From contig NZ_BMOY01000003.1 of the NCBI RefSeq assembly GCF_014647315.1, positions 53,369-117,368 on the forward strand: a DNA stretch of 64,000 nt. Reading direction: 5' to 3'. The notes under the pieces were generated by a model, which saw only the letters and a program-made list of their open reading frames with translations, made no database searches and was not told the DNA's origin. How positions within the stretch are numbered: the first letter of the stretch is position 1; every line of letters begins with the position of its first letter. Source of the DNA: Paenalicyclobacillus cellulosilyticus. GTDB lineage: Bacteria > Bacillota > Bacilli > Alicyclobacillales > Alicyclobacillaceae. The translations under genes and the position numbers were made by a program. This document shows, one piece after another, positions 35,243 to 43,084 of the stretch.

Positions 35243-35272
35243 TTGGCGATTCGCGTCGAACATGTCTATACC
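35243..35272 (+). promoter_or_regulatory. Candidate promoter upstream of divIVA
   Basis: TTGGCG (35243-35248), 18-base spacer, TATACC (35267-35272), in the 142-base gap before divIVA. Both hexamers match sigma-A in four of six positions, so support is modest. Confidence 0.33.
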
Positions 35273-35377
35273 GTATCCAATACGCACGGCTGTGAGCGGC
35301 CGGCGACCAAAACGGCGTGCGGCAAAGTCCGTCCTTTCATTCCCGTCGTGTTGGTTCGGCCAGAGGAGGTGCCTGGG

Positions 35378-35875
35378 GTGCCGCTGTCCCCGTTGGACAT
35401 TCATAATAAGGAATTTAGCCGTGCATTTCGCGGTTACGATGAAGACGAGGTGGATGATTTCCTGGAGCGCGTCATCCAGGACTACGAGGCGCTGATTCGG
35501 CAAAACAAGGAGCTTGAGGCACAGATTGAGGCGCTCAACGAACGCTTGCGCCACTTCGAGAACCTCGAAGAGAGTTTGAGCAAAGCCATCCTGGTCGCGC
35601 AGGAGACGGCGGAAGAGGTCAAGGCCAACGCCCGCAAAGAGGCGCAACTCATCATCAAAGAGGCGGAGAAGAACGCGGACCGGATTGTCGCGGAGGCGCT
35701 GAACCGTTCGCGGAAAATTGCCCAAGAAATCGAGGATGTCCAACGCAATGCCGCCATCTTTCGCGCTCGTTTTCGGTCGCTGCTGCAGGCTCAGCTCGAA
35801 ATGCTCGACTCGGCAGATTGGGAATGGTTTGACCGCGAGACGAAAGACTTGACGTCTGTGGAGAGCAATCTGTGA
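35378..35875 (+). CDS. divIVA: Cell pole/septum protein DivIVA
   Basis: 165 residues. MPLSPLDIHNKEFSRAFRGYDEDEVDDFL is the membrane-curvature-sensing N-terminus with Phe17-Arg18 in the insertion loop; the rest is two coiled-coil segments (ELEAQIEALNERLRHF and EKNADRIVAEALNRSRKIAQEIE). It marks negatively curved membrane at septa and poles and positions Min and sporulation proteins. GTG 35378 is fixed by GAGGAGGT seven bases upstream. Confidence 0.94.
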   Translation: MPLSPLDIHNKEFSRAFRGYDEDEVDDFLERVIQDYEALIRQNKELEAQIEALNERLRHFENLEESLSKAILVAQETAEEVKANARKEAQLIIKEAEKNADRIVAEALNRSRKIAQEIEDVQRNAAIFRARFRSLLQAQLEMLDSADWEWFDRETKDLTSVESNL

Positions 35876-35876
35876 T
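35849..35876 (+). promoter_or_regulatory. Weak candidate promoter at the end of divIVA
   Basis: TTGACG (35849-35854), 16-base spacer, TGTGAT (35871-35876). If active it would produce the structured leader that precedes the solute-binding-protein gene. The -10 is a poor match. Confidence 0.25.
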
Positions 35877-35906
35877 CAAGGCCTGTGACAAGGCGACGCA
35901 ACTGCC

Positions 35907-36017
35907 CGGGTGTGCGGAGTGCCCGCTGTTGTCCGGGCGGAGCGGGTGAGGGAGCAACAAGAGATGAGACAGCGACGAGGCACGGGCCCGCTCGGGTGAG
36001 TGTCTCGTTTTTGTTTT
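35907..36017 (+). terminator. Two stem-loops and T-tract after divIVA (terminator or attenuator)
   Basis: A first hairpin closes with GCCCGG and CCGGGC (about 35907-35938). A second, with arms GAGACA (35966-35971) and TGTCTC (36001-36006) and an inner CGAG/CTCG stem, is followed directly by GTTTTTGTTTT (36007-36017). It could simply terminate divIVA. Since no promoter is evident in the 47 bases before the next start codon, it may instead be a conditional terminator in the leader of the next operon. I find no T-box GGGTGG-ACCGCG motif and no c-di-GMP riboswitch core. Confidence 0.55.
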
Positions 36018-36063
36018 GGCTCCATCCGTTTGGTTCCATCCGAAAAAGGACAGGGGACAACCA

Positions 36064-37332
36064 TTGGAAACCGACATGTTGCGGGTTTGGATCATTGCGT
36101 CCTACGACCGTCTGCAGCTCATCAGCCGCTTGAACGGGCTGTTGCAGCCGTTTTTGGACCGCCACCCTTCGGTGCGCGTGGAGTGGCGGGCCTTGTCGTG
36201 GACCAACGGGTTTCAGGAATTGCTGCGCGCATGGAAAGAAGGCCATCCTCCCGATGTGTTCGAAGTGGGGACGACCTGGATCGGGATGTTGGCCCATCTG
36301 GGGGTCCTCGCAGAAGTACCTGCCGCATTGACGACCGCCCCCTTGGTTGCACCATGGATGGAGGACGTGCTCACGGTGCGGGGCACCCGGTTCGGCGTGC
36401 CGTGGACGCTGGACTGCACATGTTTTTACGCTCGTGCGGACGTCTTGACCGCGTTCGGCGTGCCGCCGGGCACCCGGCTCACCTGGGAGGAACTCGCCGA
36501 GATCTGCACACGGATTGCAGAACGACCGCATCGTTTCCCGACCGTCGATCGTGGTCGGATGCGCCCGTTTGCGGTACCGGTGAGCCCGGAGCTCGGTTCA
36601 CTGCACCGGATCATGCCGTGGCTGTGGGGCGGCGGATGGGATTTCCCGGATTTCCGGCAACGGCCGCTGCGCCTGCTCAGTCATGCGGATTTGCAGGAGG
36701 GGCTGGCATTTCTCTGGTGGTTGATGCGCATGGATGCGGAAGAGGAGGAGCCTTACGCGCGCGGACTGCAGACGCTGCAGACCGAGTTTTTCAGCGATGG
36801 CCGGTACGCGTTTCTGACGGGCGGTTGGTGGGAGGTCATCCACGGCATCGTGGCCGGGGTACCTCATTACGGCGGGCGCTGGCCGGTGACGGTCTTGCCG
36901 CAGCCATTGGGACCCAAAGGCGCGTGGCCGTACGGAGGCGGCTCCGCCATCGCGGTGGCAGCAACCTCTCCGAACAAGGACGTCGCATGGGAGATGCTCG
37001 CCTACCTGCTGCGACCGGATGTGGCCGCAGAGCGGGCGCGGTCCAGCTACGCCGTCCTGCCGTACGCCGGCCCGTTTTGGGATGAATACGCGCACCACGA
37101 CGAGGTGCAGCTCTTGTTATCCGCGGTGCAATCGGCCCGCCATTATCCGGTGCATCCGCTGTGGCGAACCATTGAATACTCGTTGGCGCGCGGGATGAGC
37201 GACCTGTTCTGGTATCTTCGCCAGACCCCTGACCTCGCGATGGCGGGGCGCATGCTCGAGGTGATGGATGAGCAATTGAGCCGTTGGTTTGACCTCGCGT
37301 GGGAACTTGAAGCAACAGGGGCGACTGGGTGA
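36064..37332 (+). CDS. Solute-binding protein-like, no signal peptide (cytoplasmic)
   Basis: About 422 residues with the fold pattern of family 1 extracellular solute-binding proteins of sugar ABC transporters: first strand MLRVWIIAS, then FLDRHPSVRVEW, PPDVFEVGTTWIGMLA, GVPWTLDCTCFYARADVL, FFSDGRYAFLTGGWW and YGGGSAIAVAATSPNKDVAWEMLAYL. There is no signal peptide, lipobox or membrane helix; the first beta strand starts almost at residue 5. TTG 36064 has a GGGG Shine-Dalgarno seven bases upstream. No permease or ATPase genes are nearby. It overlaps the next gene, a diguanylate cyclase, by stop-start, so it may be an intracellular ligand sensor for that enzyme; this is inference. Confidence 0.75.
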   Translation: METDMLRVWIIASYDRLQLISRLNGLLQPFLDRHPSVRVEWRALSWTNGFQELLRAWKEGHPPDVFEVGTTWIGMLAHLGVLAEVPAALTTAPLVAPWMEDVLTVRGTRFGVPWTLDCTCFYARADVLTAFGVPPGTRLTWEELAEICTRIAERPHRFPTVDRGRMRPFAVPVSPELGSLHRIMPWLWGGGWDFPDFRQRPLRLLSHADLQEGLAFLWWLMRMDAEEEEPYARGLQTLQTEFFSDGRYAFLTGGWWEVIHGIVAGVPHYGGRWPVTVLPQPLGPKGAWPYGGGSAIAVAATSPNKDVAWEMLAYLLRPDVAAERARSSYAVLPYAGPFWDEYAHHDEVQLLLSAVQSARHYPVHPLWRTIEYSLARGMSDLFWYLRQTPDLAMAGRMLEVMDEQLSRWFDLAWELEATGATG

Positions 37333-38789
37333 TGACACAACAAGCGTGGACTGCCTTTTGGCAAGATGGATTCGCAGCAGCGCACATCTTGTTCGACCGT
37401 TCGCCGAGCGAGGGCACGCTGTTCCGCTTGGCCACCCATCTGTGGGCGTCGTTGTCCCGCCATGGTCCGGTGCGGCGGTTCAGCCTGTACGTTCGCACTC
37501 ATGAGGGTGAACTGCGCGAAGTCGTCCTGGTCGAAGACGGGCAAGTGATTGTCGGCGACGAAGTGATGCGTCTCTCCCAGTTGCCTGAAACGTTGCGGCA
37601 AGGTACAAGGCCTTGGCGGGTCTACCGCGGCCGGCAATATGAGACGTGGGTTCCCTGCAGCCATGCGGGTGAAGTGTTCGGCATGCTCGTGTTGGCGACC
37701 GAGGCGGAACCGCTGTTTCTCCCGGATGAAGGGATGACATGCTTGGGCGAAGCGCTGGCCATCGGCTTGCGCCATTATTTGGCGATGGCGCTCGAAAAAG
37801 GGAGACGGCACTTGCTTGAATCCTTGACCAAGTTGTCGCACCGGTTGGCGGAAGCGACGAGCGAGCAGGAGATTGTGTCGGCGGTGGTGGAGATGGCCGT
37901 CCGCTTGCTCGGGTTCGACCGGGCCGTCCTGTTCCTCTTTGAGGAAAACGGGATTTTGGTGCGCGACGCCGTGTATGCGCGCACCGGCCGGCAGGCTGAA
38001 CGGTTTGCCCGCCTGCCCGCCCCGCCGGTCGACTCGTGGGAACCGGTGGCGGTGGAGGAGGTTCCCGGAGGCATGTGGGTGCCGTTGCTCGCGGGCTCCC
38101 GCCGGATCGCGGCGCTGTGGGTCGACAACCTGTATTCCCAGGAGCCGGCGCCGCCCGGAGCGTTGTCTGTGCTGGTCGACCTCGGTCGGCAAGCGGTGGT
38201 GGCGTTGGAGCGGGCGCAATTGATTGAAAAGTTGAACGTGCGTGCGCACCTCGATGACCTGACGGGTGTCCATCGCGTCAAGTACTTTTACGAACAGGTC
38301 GAGCAGTGGCTCGCCTATCTCGAGCGCGAGAACCGGCCGGCGGCGACGGTATTGTGCGATCTCGACCATTTCAAACAGGTGAACGACACGTACGGTCATC
38401 CGGCCGGGGATGCCGTCTTGGTGCAGGTGGCGATCATCCTCAAGAGCCAATGCCGGGCGAGCGATATCGTGGGACGCATCGGCGGCGACGAGTTCGTCTT
38501 GTTTTTGCCCGGGTGCAGCATGGCTGCGGCCAAAGTGTTCGCGGAACGGCTGACGGAGACGGTGGCACAGCACCCGTTCCGCCTCCCCGACGGGCGGGTG
38601 CTCGCACTGTCGCTGAGCGTCGGCACAGCGGTCTACCCGGACGATGGCCGCACGGTGCAGGAGTTGATCCATCTCGCCGACAGGGCGCTGTACGTATCGA
38701 AACGCACCGGACGCAACCGCGCATCGATGGCGAGCAGCATGGGGATGAGGTTTGAACCGTTCGGAGACGGAACCCCGTGTGATATCTGA
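37332..38789 (+). CDS. GAF-GGDEF diguanylate cyclase
   Basis: About 485 residues, soluble. An N-terminal ~155-residue region of GAF-like appearance, a GAF domain (about 165-300: TKLSHRLAEATSEQEIVSAVVEMAVRLLGFDRAVLF), then a GGDEF domain (LDDLTGVHRVKYFYEQ onward). The catalytic RIGGDEF is intact at 382-388, and an RxxD inhibitory site (R375-D378, RASD) lies five residues before it, so it should make c-di-GMP with product inhibition. DLDHFKQVNDTYGHPAGD is the metal/GTP site. No membrane helices. ATG 37332 overlaps the stop of the solute-binding-protein gene (TGATG); GTG 37329 is an alternative. Domain order suggests two small-molecule inputs. Confidence 0.9.
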   Translation: MTQQAWTAFWQDGFAAAHILFDRSPSEGTLFRLATHLWASLSRHGPVRRFSLYVRTHEGELREVVLVEDGQVIVGDEVMRLSQLPETLRQGTRPWRVYRGRQYETWVPCSHAGEVFGMLVLATEAEPLFLPDEGMTCLGEALAIGLRHYLAMALEKGRRHLLESLTKLSHRLAEATSEQEIVSAVVEMAVRLLGFDRAVLFLFEENGILVRDAVYARTGRQAERFARLPAPPVDSWEPVAVEEVPGGMWVPLLAGSRRIAALWVDNLYSQEPAPPGALSVLVDLGRQAVVALERAQLIEKLNVRAHLDDLTGVHRVKYFYEQVEQWLAYLERENRPAATVLCDLDHFKQVNDTYGHPAGDAVLVQVAIILKSQCRASDIVGRIGGDEFVLFLPGCSMAAAKVFAERLTETVAQHPFRLPDGRVLALSLSVGTAVYPDDGRTVQELIHLADRALYVSKRTGRNRASMASSMGMRFEPFGDGTPCDI

Positions 38790-38871
38790 ACCACGTCTGA
38801 CCCTTGTGCATAAGCCGCCGCGGCGGCCTGCATCCTAACGGAGAGCCGGGGCGACACGGGAGGGGCAGCGC

Positions 38872-39180
38872 GTGGCGGAAGGAAAGCGGACGGTGCACGA
38901 ATGGACAGCCGCCGAGGCACAACGGCTGGCCGCCTATTTGGAACGGGCCAATTTCGCGGCTTACGCGGACTTGTTGCAGCGTCCTTGGCGGTTGGCGTTC
39001 CTGAATTGGTTCGGCGGTTTGTTCCGCGGCTTCGGCATCGGCATCGGATTCACCATCGTGGCGGCGCTCGTCATCATGCTCCTGCAGTGGTTGGAGATCC
39101 TCAATCTCCCGGTGATTGGCCGTTTCATCGCCGAGTTGGTCAGAATCGTGCAGGCCCAGTTGCGCGTTCCCACGATTTGA
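38872..39180 (+). CDS. DUF5665 family membrane protein
   Basis: 102 residues. A short amphipathic N-terminus (ERANFAAYADLLQRPWRLAFLNWFGGLFRGFGIGIGF) runs into one or two membrane helices (TIVAALVIMLLQWLEIL) and LPVIGRFIAELVRIV, the DUF5665 pattern. GTG 38872 has GGGAGGGG six bases upstream. Function unknown; it follows the diguanylate cyclase gene by 82 bases and precedes ylyA by 77. Confidence 0.78.
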   Translation: MAEGKRTVHEWTAAEAQRLAAYLERANFAAYADLLQRPWRLAFLNWFGGLFRGFGIGIGFTIVAALVIMLLQWLEILNLPVIGRFIAELVRIVQAQLRVPTI

Positions 39181-39257
39181 CGGGAACGCGGGTTTGCGGT
39201 GGTCACGGACAGGGTTACGACAAAAGCAGGCGGTGGTCACGAAGGGAGGGAGCGGGA

Positions 39258-39812
39258 TTGGCACCCTGGGAAGCACAGCGCCGGCGGCTCGCCGCTCAAA
39301 GAGATGCCATCCGCGGCCGGCTCGAACGGTCGGGACAATACGGGTTGAATGATTCGATGCAGGACCAGCTCGGCGAGCTTTCCCTGTACGACAACCATCC
39401 GGCGGACATCGGCGATGAGCTGTTCGAGCGCAGCAAAGACCTGGCCTTGCGCGACCGGGATAAACTGGTGCTGCAAGAAATTGAGCGGGCCCTCGCCGCC
39501 ATCGAGGATGGTTCGTACGGGCGGTGTGCCGCGTGCGGCCAGGCCATCCCTGCCGAGCGGCTCGAGGCCTATCCGGCGGCGACGCTGTGCGTCGTTTGCA
39601 AGCAGGCGGAAGAGGCGCAGCGCCCGGATGCACAACGGCCGGTGGAAGAGTCCTTCTTATGGCCCGGCTTTGGGCGTACCGACCTGGATCGCCGGGATGC
39701 CGCGGCGTTTGACGGCGAGGACGCTTGGCAGGCGGTGGCGCGGTTCAACGAACGGCGGTTTGACTATGAAAGCGAAGGGCTGGACGATGAACCGGGGTAT
39801 CCTTTTTCCTGA
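39258..39812 (+). CDS. ylyA: DksA/TraR-type zinc-finger protein YlyA/YteA
   Basis: 184 residues. An N-terminal coiled-coil region (DQLGELSLYDNHPADIGDELFERSKDLAL) is followed by a C4 zinc finger, CAACG...CVVC around residues 95-118. In B. subtilis YlyA is a forespore protein that binds RNA polymerase and modulates sigma-G genes, and lies between ileS and lspA; here it also precedes lspA. TTG 39258 follows GGGAGGGAG. Its 3' end overlaps the convergent comA-like gene by 49 bases. Confidence 0.85.
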   Translation: MAPWEAQRRRLAAQRDAIRGRLERSGQYGLNDSMQDQLGELSLYDNHPADIGDELFERSKDLALRDRDKLVLQEIERALAAIEDGSYGRCAACGQAIPAERLEAYPAATLCVVCKQAEEAQRPDAQRPVEESFLWPGFGRTDLDRRDAAAFDGEDAWQAVARFNERRFDYESEGLDDEPGYPFS

Positions 39813-40654
39813 CGCCGGCCGTCCGGAGAGAATGGGTGCAGGCGGCCGGCTGACGGGAAAGCAAAGACAAGCGTATCGCCGCGCAAACCTTGGCGAAGTG
39901 ACTCGAGCGCCAACACGTCGGCCGGCGGAATGTTCCCGAGGTTGACATCGCAGCCGAACCGCTCCAACAACCGGACCTGCTGCGATTTTTTGGGCGCCTC
40001 CCAAATGATCCGCGGCCAGACCTCACGCGGCAACCTCGCCAGCCATGCGTCGAGCACGTCTTCGGCGATCTCGCCGGTTGCTCCGTATATGCCCACGTTT
40101 TCGCCGGTTTCCCGGCCTTCGATGACCACGTACGAAGCGCCTGCCTCCAGGTCGGCCAGTACCTGCTGCACCACGTCGGCCGGAGCAGGAAACGCCGCCA
40201 GCTTCTTGCCCACCTCGCTGATGGCCACGGCGCGCTCAGCCACGTAGCGGATGGCGCGCCGGCGTTCCGGCGGGGTTACGGGCAGTGTTCCGTCGGACAC
40301 CTCGATGGCCGTGAAACCAAGGCGCAGACACGTGTCGACCATCCGTTCGAACTTCCCTTGCGCAATGGCGATTTCGGCCAGCGTGCCGCCTGTACACGTG
40401 CGCACCGCGTACCGGTGGCACAGGTCGAGCTTGCGCTGCAACGACTCCGCAGGGTACAGACAACTGCTGCCAAAGGCGAGTTTGAGATAGTCGATGTACG
40501 GCCCCGCGGTCGTGAGCAGGTCCTCGAGCGCGTGGGAACCAAGCCCCTTGTCCATCACCATCGTGATCCCGGCAAAGCGGGGTTTCGGCCGCCGCGATCC
40601 CCACGGCGGTGAGATGAGCTGGGCAATCCGGTTCTTCGTGCGTCCGTCCGTCAC
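39764..40654 (-). CDS. comA: Phosphosulfolactate synthase (ComA/YitD family)
   Basis: About 297 residues, TIM-barrel. It adds sulfite to phosphoenolpyruvate to give (R)-phosphosulfolactate: the coenzyme M pathway in archaea and 3-sulfolactate in Bacillus spores. Seen: KPRFAGITMVMDKGLG, YIDYLKLAFGSS, VEVSDGT-type ITAIEVSDGTLPV, and EAPKKSQQVRLLERFGCDVNLGNI. The frame opens at 40678, but GGAAGGAGG sits seven bases before GTG 40654. Transcribed against its neighbours, overlapping the end of ylyA; the last ~20 residues (Gly/Ser-rich) look like a tail unique to this strain. Not the competence response regulator of the same name. Confidence 0.88.
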   Translation of the reverse strand: MTDGRTKNRIAQLISPPWGSRRPKPRFAGITMVMDKGLGSHALEDLLTTAGPYIDYLKLAFGSSCLYPAESLQRKLDLCHRYAVRTCTGGTLAEIAIAQGKFERMVDTCLRLGFTAIEVSDGTLPVTPPERRRAIRYVAERAVAISEVGKKLAAFPAPADVVQQVLADLEAGASYVVIEGRETGENVGIYGATGEIAEDVLDAWLARLPREVWPRIIWEAPKKSQQVRLLERFGCDVNLGNIPPADVLALESLRQGLRGDTLVFAFPSAGRLHPFSPDGRRQEKGYPGSSSSPSLS

Positions 40655-40883
40655 GGCGACGCCTCCTTCCGTCTGCATATCCTATGGAGCAGGTGTTCGC
40701 CCGCCAGGTCCCATCCGCTTCGTCGATGCGCAGGCGATGCGCTTCGCGGCAGGCGATGGGTGGCGGTCATGGGTCGCCACGAAGGGATTCGCTGCAGCAT
40801 ATGCGCGCCCGCTCTGGCACGGCACATGCCGGTTGGCGAAGGACGCGGCGGGTGTGGTATGCTGGCGGCGGGGAGGAATGGGC

Positions 40884-41348
40884 ATGATGTACGTGGTGGC
40901 GCTGGCCGTCTACTTGGCGGACCTTGGCGTCAAATGGTGGGTGCGCACGCACCTGCCCGCGGGTCAGCCAATCTCCGTCTGGCCAGGGGTATTGGAGATA
41001 GATTACATACAGAATCCGGGCGGCGCGTTCGGCATCCTGCCGGACGCGCGCTGGCTGTTCATCACGGTGGCTGTGCTCGTCCTTGCCGCGGCGGTCACCT
41101 TGGAGCGCAGGCTGCGCCCGTCCGCGTGGTCCCGGTTCGCGTTGGGGTGCTTGCTCGGTGGCGCCGTCGGCAACATGACGGACCGCGTCGTCTGGGGAAA
41201 CGTAATTGACTACGTGTACGTGCGCGCCATCCACTTCCCTGTCTTCAACCTGGCCGACGTGGCCATCGACGTGGGCGTGGGCTTGCTGGTCCTCGCCAGC
41301 CTGCGCCGGGATGGTTTCTCGCGGCGGACGGAGGCGGACCGCAGGTGA
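40884..41348 (+). CDS. lspA: Lipoprotein signal peptidase
   Basis: 154 residues, four membrane helices. It cleaves signal peptides of diacylglyceryl-prolipoproteins. Catalytic aspartates are in GGAVGNMTDR and FNLADVAID; EIDYIQNPGGAFGIL is the family NxGxAFG region. ATG 40884 has GGGAGG seven bases upstream. Likely substrates in the window include QoxA and the Ger(x)C protein. Confidence 0.94.
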   Translation: MMYVVALAVYLADLGVKWWVRTHLPAGQPISVWPGVLEIDYIQNPGGAFGILPDARWLFITVAVLVLAAAVTLERRLRPSAWSRFALGCLLGGAVGNMTDRVVWGNVIDYVYVRAIHFPVFNLADVAIDVGVGLLVLASLRRDGFSRRTEADRR

Positions 41349-42307
41349 CCACGTCCATCCCGATGGAAGGCACGCCCGCCGGCGGGGTTGCGGCGTACCT
41401 GACCGTCGGACCGGAGGACGCGGGGACGCGGCTCGACAAGTGGCTGACGGAAGCCTTGGCAGAACTGGATTTCGACGTCTCCCGCAGCCAGGTGCAACAA
41501 TGGATCCGCGCCGGGTACGTCAAGGGGCGGGAAAGACTCAAGCCGTCCAATCCGGTGATCCCCGGAGATTCGTACCAGGTGGCGGTGCCGCCGCCCGAAC
41601 CGATTGTCCTCGTCCCGGATGATATCCCGCTCGATGTGGTGTACGAGGACGACGACGTGGTGGTCGTCAACAAACCGCGCGGCTTGGTGGTCCACCCAGG
41701 CGCGGGCCATCTGCGCGGCACGGTGGTCAACGCGCTCCTCGCGCGCGGGTGTCCGCTCTCACCGCTCGGAGGCAGCCTCCGGCCCGGGGTGGTGCACCGG
41801 ATTGACAAGGATACATCCGGGCTCGTGATGTTCGCCAAGACGGACGCGGCGTACTACGGGCTGACGCGGCAACTGGCGGCGCACACGGTGGAACGGGCGT
41901 ACACGGCGGTGGTGGTCGGGCGCGTGGGACCCGACACAGGGACCATCGATGCGCCCATCGGCAGGGACCCGCATCACCGCCAGCGCATGGCGGTGGTGGC
42001 CCACGGGAAGCGGGCCGTCACCCACTTCACGGTGCGGGAGCGCCTGCCGCGCCATACCCACCTTGACCTTCGGCTCGAGACGGGCCGCACGCATCAGATC
42101 CGCGTGCACCTGGCGTACATCGGCCATCCGTTGGTGGGCGATCCGGTCTACGGCCGCCCGCACCCGGCCATCCAGGGCCAGGCGCTGCACGCGCGGACGC
42201 TGGGTTTTGTCCACCCGCGCACGGGCGCGTGGTTGCGCTTTGCCGCTCCTCTGCCCGCTGATTTGCAGGGCTTGCTTGACGAGTTGGGTGCAACCCTGTT
42301 AGAGTAA
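41345..42307 (+). CDS. rluD: RluA/RluD family 23S rRNA pseudouridine synthase (YlyB)
   Basis: 320 residues. N-terminal S4 domain (TRLDKWLTEALAELDFDVSRSQVQQWIRAGYV) then the pseudouridine synthase domain with RPGVVHRIDKDTSGLVMFAK; Asp154 is the catalytic residue. LRLETGRTHQIRVHLAYIGHPLVGDPVYG is the second family motif. GTG 41345 overlaps the lspA stop. The exact target uridines cannot be told from sequence. Confidence 0.92.
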   Translation: MTTSIPMEGTPAGGVAAYLTVGPEDAGTRLDKWLTEALAELDFDVSRSQVQQWIRAGYVKGRERLKPSNPVIPGDSYQVAVPPPEPIVLVPDDIPLDVVYEDDDVVVVNKPRGLVVHPGAGHLRGTVVNALLARGCPLSPLGGSLRPGVVHRIDKDTSGLVMFAKTDAAYYGLTRQLAAHTVERAYTAVVVGRVGPDTGTIDAPIGRDPHHRQRMAVVAHGKRAVTHFTVRERLPRHTHLDLRLETGRTHQIRVHLAYIGHPLVGDPVYGRPHPAIQGQALHARTLGFVHPRTGAWLRFAAPLPADLQGLLDELGATLLE

Positions 42308-42322
42308 AGGAAACCTGCACAG

Positions 42323-42353
42323 CCTTTAAACCAGTCCCGTGAGATTGGTAAGG
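42323..42353 (+). promoter_or_regulatory. PyrR-binding anti-antiterminator in the pyr leader
   Basis: The leader has CCTT...CCAGTCCCGTGAGATTGG...AAGG. The loop AGTCCCGTGAGA matches the PyrR RNA site ARUCCNGNGAG. When UMP is high, PyrR holds this hairpin and lets the downstream terminator form. It lies directly after rluD and before pyrR, as in other Bacilli. Confidence 0.88.
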
Positions 42354-42422
42354 AGTCGGAATGCAGAGCTGCCGTGCCGGTTGCGGACGGTTTATCGTGC
42401 CGTGCCGGCATAGGGCGACGAC

Positions 42423-42450
42423 GGCTGCCGCTCACGCGGCAGCCTTTTTA
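42423..42450 (+). terminator. pyr operon attenuator terminator
   Basis: A perfect 9-bp stem (42423-42431 and 42436-42444), loop TCAC, then TTTTTA. With the PyrR site upstream it forms a standard pyr attenuator. Confidence 0.92.
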
Positions 42451-42463
42451 TGTGCCACCCTGG

Positions 42464-42495
42464 GGTCAAGGTGGCAACAAGGTGCCACCTTGACC
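42464..42495 (+). repeat. Perfect 13-bp inverted repeat between the pyr attenuator and pyrR
   Basis: ggtcaaggtggca (42464-42476) and its exact complement tgccaccttgacc (42483-42495) with a six-base gap. GTGCCACC occurs three times here (42452, 42482, 42499). There is no T-tract, so it is not a terminator. It begins 14 bases after the attenuator and ends 16 bases before the pyrR Shine-Dalgarno. Confidence 0.88.
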
Positions 42496-42510
42496 GCGTG
42501 CCACCCATGA

Positions 42511-43083
<573 letters not shown>

Positions 43084-43084
43084 C

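Noticed and set aside
35876..36017. T-box or c-di-GMP riboswitch upstream of the binding-protein/cyclase pair
   Set aside because: No GGGTGG-ACCGCG T-box, no specifier-loop pattern and no GEMM core; only generic stems and a T-tract.
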